A stretch of DNA of 64,000 nt from Annona cherimola. Lineage: Eukaryota > Streptophyta > Magnoliopsida > Magnoliales > Annonaceae. Each line of letters starts with the position of its first letter. Within the stretch, counting starts at the first letter, position 1. The stretch lies in NCBI GenBank assembly GCA_030490835.1, contig CM059971.1, positions 102,180,095-102,244,094 on the forward strand. The letters are read 5' to 3'. Shown here piece by piece: positions 58,138 through 64,000 of the stretch. The notes under the pieces are model-generated. The model worked only from the letters and a program-made list of their open reading frames with translations. It ran no database searches and was not told the origin of the DNA. Made by a program: the position numbers and the translations under genes.

Positions 58138-58565
58138 TTCTAATATTTTAATAATTAATGTAAAAGTTACTCTATCTGTTGTATTTAATATTATTTATAT
58201 TATCATAAAAATCCTTTCATTTATTTAGTTTCACTATAAATGGACTCAGTCCATAAATGTGTAAAATCAACATAATAAAATAGTTTAATGCTAAAATATC
58301 AACTTTAAAATAATTTATTAACATCTAAACCATCTAAAACATCACTACTACATAAATAAATAATTTCATACAATATTATTACACTCTAACACATGTGTGA
58401 ATGAATTTAAGTGTTTTTCGTAATTTACATGTGAATATGTATATATATATTGTTAAGCAAATGTGACTCATGCACATACTTGATTTTGATGAAACTTTGT
58501 CTCCTAGCTAAATAAGCAACGTTAAATATAATGAATAGATTAAATTTAGTCTTAAATCGCTAATA
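58138..58565. mobile_element. Diverged TA-foldback family member, reverse orientation
   Basis: Has TAATATTATTTATATTATC, TAACATCTAAACCATCTAAAA and GATTTTGATGAAACTTTGTC, in the same order as 43.3-43.7 kb. A short TA tract lies at about 58439-58450. Confidence 0.6.
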
Positions 58566-60439
58566 ATGGCACAACAAAATCCATGTAGCCAACCTGCCTA
58601 GGTGAAAAATGACTTATGATGATAATGATGATTAATATCTTAAAAATTAAGGATATAACATGTGACCACTTTTTGCAACCTAATTACATAGAAGCGGAAC
58701 CCGAGAAAATATGGAAGAGATAGTTGCATATCTTTATGGTACATGGATTACAAAAATATAACCACCATGACTCGCCCTTATTTTCCAAATGTTTGACACA
58801 TATCCTTGGTCACCGCACTTTAACAAAACACTCTCTTATGCCTCATTGAGATATTTTAGAAATTAGATAATGCCTCTTTCTATATAATAGCTCTTTCTTC
58901 TCTTTCTAATATTCTTTACAGGACTCTATTAAATAAGATTCTTATAGATTAATAGTTGTTTGGTAATGTGAGAATGAGAATAGAAAATAAATAATTGAAT
59001 GAATATAATAGAAGTAAAGTAGATAAAGTATTTGTAGAAAAAATATGACAACATAATTAAAATGTAAGGACAAAAATAGACTCAAGTAGGATAGTTAGGT
59101 AATTAATGTGTTGATTTTTGCATTCTCATTCTTCATTCTCATTCTCACATCATAAAAAAAACAAAATGAATGTGAACTCGAAAGCATTCATCACTTACAT
59201 GAAAACTATTATGCAAATAATACATGTAAAAACACATGCTACAAAATCCCATTATGTTAGATTTAAGTTAATTCATATTTCAAACATTGTCATGTAAGGG
59301 TATATCCGTTATAAGAGAAAACAAAAAAATTGGTAAAAATCATTTCTTTTCTCTTTTCCATTCCCATTGCAGAATGCATGACACGAAGAGTCATAACTTT
59401 CCTCTTTCTTATTATCATCTATATTTTAAATTATTCAACTTCTATTTAATCAAATAACATGCATATATGCTGTAAAAAAAAATAACATGTGTATATTTAT
59501 CATTGTTTAATTTATTTTCAAATATGATCTCATATCAGTATTACACCGTCATCTTCTTTTTTCTATAATTTTCTGTATTTTATTTTTTACTCCTTATTTT
59601 CCGCGTCTTCTTAGAATTTCTAAATGGACCCTTGATTAATGTTAGTTTATAGTAGGTAGGACGAAGTGTTGTTAATCCCCGTTCAATGCCGGTGGCTGCG
59701 GCAGATGTGGGGCTCGATTTGGAGACGCTAGCGTCGTGTTCAATATTCCTGTTGGGTCATTTCAATATTCATATATTATTGGGTCATCCTTGTGCTCACA
59801 GCTCACTGCCGCCGACTGCAGATAATTAGTCATGTCATCTCGATTTCGGGCATCAATCCCACCAAGTATCGGTACAACTCTGTTTTTTACAAGCGTATTT
59901 ATTAGGATCATTTCGTCTTTGATAATAGATCATACATGCATACTGACGAAAATGCTCTAAAGTACAAAAGACTCTATTTTTTGTTTTTACTGAAAGAAAT
60001 ACTTCATTACAGATAAATTTTATAAGTTTTATTTTCGTCAAGATTATGAGTTTCCGAGTGTTTGTTTTGCTGTCAGTTTACTTTTAACATCATTCTGGCA
60101 CCTGCTAACTAAACGTAATTTTCACAGTAAATGCGAATTTACGGGTATTTTCAATGAAAAATGGGACGGATTTCGGAGGTGCGTCGTGCATAGTTAAGGC
60201 GGCCGGGCAATACGTATCAATTCCATAGTCACCGGTAGTAATATGCACGATGGAAAATACTTTATCACTTGTATCCATTCCATCGGAGATCGATCTACGT
60301 AATCCATTCAGAATTATTTATTTAATAACAAAACTAAATTCCATCTAATCATGTATATAGGTGATGGTCATTTATTAAAGAATTATTTTGCTTTTTTGTA
60401 ATGGTATTGCATAAAAGTAGTCTTATATAATTCTTTTTA
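58566..60439. other. AT-rich intergenic DNA
   Basis: 58950-59160 weakly resembles a MITE (GTTTGGTAATGTGAGAATGAG at the left, CATTCTCATTCTCACATC at the right, roughly inverted). A small GC-richer patch lies at 59640-59830. No gene supported. Confidence 0.35.
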
Positions 60440-61450
60440 TTTTTAATATATTAACAGTTGATAGAAAATCTATTTCATTCGTTGTATTCAGTATTATTTG
60501 TTTATCTAAAAGACAAAGTTTTATTAAAATCAAATATGTGCATAGCCCTATTTTCTTTAAAATATATATTCATATGTAAATTATGAAAAATATTTAAATC
60601 TATTTATATATATTATAATCTAATGATATTTTATAGAATCGTTTATCTGCATAAGAATTATATTTTAAATGGTTTAGATTTTGAAAATATAACTTTAAAT
60701 TTAATGTTTACTATTAAATTATTTTATTACTTTAATTTTACACATTTATAAGCAAGACTTATATACAATGATATTGGATAAATAAATTTTTTTATGATAA
60801 TATAAATGATGTTAACTACAATATATGGACATGAATTTTCTATCAATCGTCAAACATATAAAAAAATAGAGTTACACATAATGAGGGTGTGATGGAAGTA
60901 TTCCCCATTAAATAATGCATAAGTTAATATAATAAAATAATTATACCAGTCTTGTGGCTCGATATAACCCCTCGCAAGTTTAATTTTTTTTAAAAAATCT
61001 AATATGTAATATTATTTGTTTATCGAGGAGGCCAAATTTCATTTAAATCAAATATATGCATAGCCATATTTGTTGAAATATATACTCACGTGGGAATTAC
61101 AAAAAATATTTATATCCATGTACATATGTATTAAAATACAATAATATTTTGTAAAATCATTTATCATGTTTTAAAATTTATTAAAATATAATAATATTTG
61201 ATAAAATCATTCATCTATATAGAAATGATAGATTAGACATTTCAGATGTAGAAACTACAATATTCGAACTAGTATCTATTATTAAAAAATTTTATTACAT
61301 TGATTTTATACATTTATAAATGAGACTCGTACATAATAATACCAAATAAATAAAAGAGTTTTAATAATAATATAAATTATGTTAAATATAATAAATATGG
61401 TGAATTTTTCTTCAAGTGTGAGTATATCAAAAATAGAAGATGTTAAATAT
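60440..61450. mobile_element. Two consecutive diverged TA-foldback copies
   Basis: Copy 1 (about 60440-60890) and copy 2 (about 61000-61450) share AATATTATTTGTTTATC, AATCAAATAT(G/A)TGCATAGCC, TTTAGATTTTGAAAATA or TTCAGATGTAGAAACTA, and TATAAATTATGTTAAATATAAT, in the same order and orientation. They lie about 560 bp apart. Confidence 0.6.
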
Positions 61451-61561
61451 AATATGAGTTTCGTAAAAAAAAGTCCGAGTTAAATTTATATATCAATTTT
61501 AAAGGTAAATTATTTATAATATCACTCATATATAAATAAAAGATAATATGCTATATAATGG

Positions 61562-61905
61562 GTTGTTACTCAGCTAAGTAACAACTTCGTATATTTTATA
61601 TTTTTAATATATTTTTTAGTTGTTTAATGTGAGCCCTAGTGTATTTAGTTTTATATAAAATTTTAATATGTTTGAATTTTTGTATATATCTTTTATAAAA
61701 TTTAGACAATAAAATATTTTGATTCATCCCATGCTCCTCCGCACATAAAAAAGAAAAAAAATTATTTTAATTTTTTATACAAATCATATGTAAGAACCTG
61801 AAAAAGGGTAAATTTAGCATTTTAACTAAGTGTACTTAGGTTCACATAAAAATGAAGAAAAAATTAAAAATATATGAGATTGTTACTTAGTTAGCTAGCA
61901 AAACA
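61562..61905. mobile_element. Foldback MITE with GTTGTTACTcAGCTAAGTAAC-type ends
   Basis: The left end (TTGTTACTCAGCTAAGTAAC, then TATATTTTTAATATATTTTTT) pairs with the right end (AAAAAATTAAAAATATATGAG ... TTGTTACTTAGTTAGCTAGC). Inner words TAATGTGAGCCCTAGTGTA and TGTACTTAGGTTCACATAA are also inverse. About 340 bp, no coding capacity, no clear target duplication. Confidence 0.65.
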
Positions 61906-62547
61906 ATCATCGTATAGCCTTATCATCCAAGAATACATATTTTCTTAAATTATTATTACATTTTAATTCATCGAAGAATATATTAAGCAATTACCGTAAT
62001 GTACGCCTGATCATGCATATTTTCAAATAATATGCGGATCCAATAATTTAATTGAAATGATTTTTTATTATGCTAAAACAAACAATATCAAACGAATGGA
62101 TAAGATGGTGAATTAATCACAAGGATGGCCTAAAATGGAGGTGGTACACATGATATCAGAACCATTAAAGTATGTCCCATTTGAAAATTGCCAAAAACCG
62201 AAACAGGAGTTATTGGAATTATTAAATCATTTTTCCCGATGCATGCATGCGTCACAACAATCTTGAGGTCCATTCGCAAGTCGATTTTTGCAAGAACAAG
62301 TGGGGATTTAAGCTCGAATATGAGTACAAATGTTTGGATATTACCGAGCCGCAACCTTGCTTTAGGCAGCGACACCGATTGCTAATTTTATTGCCTTCCG
62401 GAGATCTCCAAGGGAAATACCGGATGAAAATATTCCAAAAGCCTTTTCAATTTTCACCCAGTATTAGGCCGGAAAGGGTGCGGGTCATGTGCACCGGATA
62501 AAATTCTGTCTAACTCTAGCCTTATTTTAAAAAATGTTATATCCACT
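61906..62547. other. AT-rich DNA with a small GC-richer patch
   Basis: Short ORFs at 62130-62501 on both strands have no recognisable similarity. Nothing supportable. Confidence 0.35.
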
Positions 62548-62555
62548 CTTATATT

Positions 62556-63552
62556 CCCGGGTGCAACTTGGGTCAGGCTCAACCTGAACCCGGCCCTCCG
62601 AACCCAATTTGAAACCATGTTAAAACTGCCGATGTAAAACTCAAGTCCGACTTGAAAAGAGCTTGAACTCGGGTTGAGCTAAACCCGAACCAAATTATAT
62701 ATAACACATATATTTTATATTTATTTTATACTTCATATAAATCTAGTTCCATTCCCCTCATATATATTATATTTATTTTATAGCATATATAAACATTGTT
62801 CCTCCTTAAGTTTAATTATATAATATAATATTTTTATATTTTCTTTTTTAAAAAAAAGTTTGGTTTAGTGGTAGTTTCAAAACAAAAAAAATGAAAACTA
62901 TTTTTAGAACTTGAGATATTTTATTTAGTGTTTTAACTTAACTACTTATGTAGGATGCTATTATTTGGTCGTTTCAATATGATATTAGTAGTTAGATATT
63001 TATTATACTCGAAATAAATTTGTTGTAATTCATGTGACTTAATATTATGATTGCTGAATATTTTTTTATTATGATTGACATTATAAAGTTTTTCTTATAA
63101 TTAGATATTATTGTTTATGTATATGGTTATAATATTAATATTAAATTGTATAATAGAAAAATAATGTACCTTTTCGTTTTTTAAAACAGGCTACTAGTTA
63201 ATTATTTTTTTTGGAGAAATGACTATTAATCTACTTAGTATAAAGAGAATGTTTAGATGAGGTTTTTCTTCTTTACATTCTTAAATACTCTTGAATTTTT
63301 GCTTGAAAACAGAAAAAATATCATTTTTAATTTTTTAATGATAGATTTAAAGTTAAATAAGTATAAAATGGATAACAAATATATAGAATAATTTAAACCC
63401 AAATTCTAGCCCGAAACTCAATCTGAGCCCGAATTTTAAAAATAAGGTTAGGATTTAGGTTTATAAATATGGTTAGGGTTAAAATTTTAAAAATAGGATT
63501 AGGGATAGAGTTGAGACGAACCCGAGTTTCATGAGCCCGAGTTGCACCCCTA
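62556..63552. mobile_element. hAT-like non-autonomous element, 997 bp, perfect 8-bp target duplication
   Basis: Flanked by CTTATATT on both sides (62548-62555, 63553-63560). Left terminus CCCGGGTGCAACTTGGGTC, right terminus CGAGTTGCACCCCTA; the left outermost bases have drifted from the expected TAGGGGTG. Subterminal words CCCGAACC and GAACCCGAG are inverted at the two ends. The AT-rich interior shows no transposase. Confidence 0.87.
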
Positions 63553-63599
63553 CTTATATTTAACAACCGATCGTAGCCACTTAGGCTGGAGAGTGCAAA

Positions 63600-64000
63600 T
63601 CTTTATTTTTTAATATATTTTTTTAAAATTTTTTTATAAGATTGTTAACCTAGCTATATTTAATTTATAAGCTAAATTTTATCATTTTTAGATATGTATA
63701 TATATATTTTGATTTTTTTAAAAACAATAGTACTTTGGCCATTTTTAAGCGACCAAAATATCCCTTTTTTAAAAAATCAGGAATATATTTATGTATCTCT
63801 AAAATTGGTAAACTTAGACAGGCCACAAATCATATGTATGTACATATGTATACATATTTAACTTTTCATAAATGCATTAATTTAGGTATATTTAATTTAT
63901 AATCCAAAATTTATCATTTTTATACGTTTAAATATTTTAAAAAATTCATTTTCACTAATGAAAATGAGTACAATACTCATTTGTTTAGATGTAAAATTTA
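63600..64000. repeat. Foldback-type repeat running out of the window
   Basis: 63635-63700 shares TGTTAACCTAGCTATATTTAA and ATAAGCTAAATTTTATCAT with the 563-958 and 34715-34935 elements. 63860-63930 holds a similar word set again. A central pair, ACTTTGGCCATTTTTAAGCG and CGACCAAAATATCCC, is partly symmetric. The right boundary is beyond the window. Confidence 0.4.

Noticed and set aside
1..64000. Autonomous transposase, reverse transcriptase, integrated virus, organelle insert or CRISPR array
   Set aside because: No reading frame in the window shows conserved motifs of these proteins, no spaced direct-repeat array exists, and no stretch was recognised as plastid or mitochondrial gene sequence.

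Overview
This window is nuclear DNA of a flowering plant. It is AT-rich, densely packed with small non-autonomous transposons, and carries two recognisable protein-coding genes, one of them with 13 coding exons separated by GT-AG introns. The species cannot be fixed from the sequence. The GTGGGCCCCAC / GGACGG words and the mix of small elements would suit a woody angiosperm, perhaps a magnoliid, but that is a weak guess.

Genes. (1) 39088-39942, + strand: an intronless zinc-finger homeodomain (ZF-HD/ZHD) transcription factor of 284 residues, with both the ZF dimerisation domain and the ZF-HD homeodomain intact. Its leader is very rich in CT repeats and contains an imperfect duplication with a 221-bp offset. 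(2) 47136-54358, - strand: a complete gene for a DUF647 / ROOT UVB SENSITIVE protein, best matched to RUS6. I could join 13 coding exons by reading frame and splice sites into 505 residues. The two genes are about 7 kb apart, convergent, and have no evident functional link.

Layout. 0.5-10.2 kb: foldback elements, a 700-bp hAT-like element, a cluster of three related foldback copies (6.7-7.7 kb), tRNA-derived SINEs and Tourist-like MITEs. 10.9-11.4 kb: a GC-richer island of repeated GGACGG-like words. 12-20 kb: MITEs, a MULE-like foldback, a perfect 32-bp inverted repeat and a CACTA-type terminus. 20.4-31 kb: hAT-like elements with 8-bp target duplications (one containing a foldback element inside a TA microsatellite), a foldback with an exact 9-bp duplication, and a run of Tourist-like MITEs. 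31-37.7 kb: mostly featureless AT-rich DNA with a GC-richer gene-free island at 35.1-36.0 kb. 37.7-41.5 kb: the ZHD gene. 41.7-45.2 kb: repeats. 45.2-54.8 kb: the RUS6 gene and flanks. 54.8-64 kb: MITEs, foldbacks and a 1-kb hAT-like element with a perfect 8-bp duplication.

No autonomous transposase, reverse transcriptase, rRNA gene, convincing functional tRNA gene or CRISPR array was seen. I did not find a new multi-gene system. The most unusual material is the set of small inverted-repeat element families, their nesting, and several with target duplications still readable.
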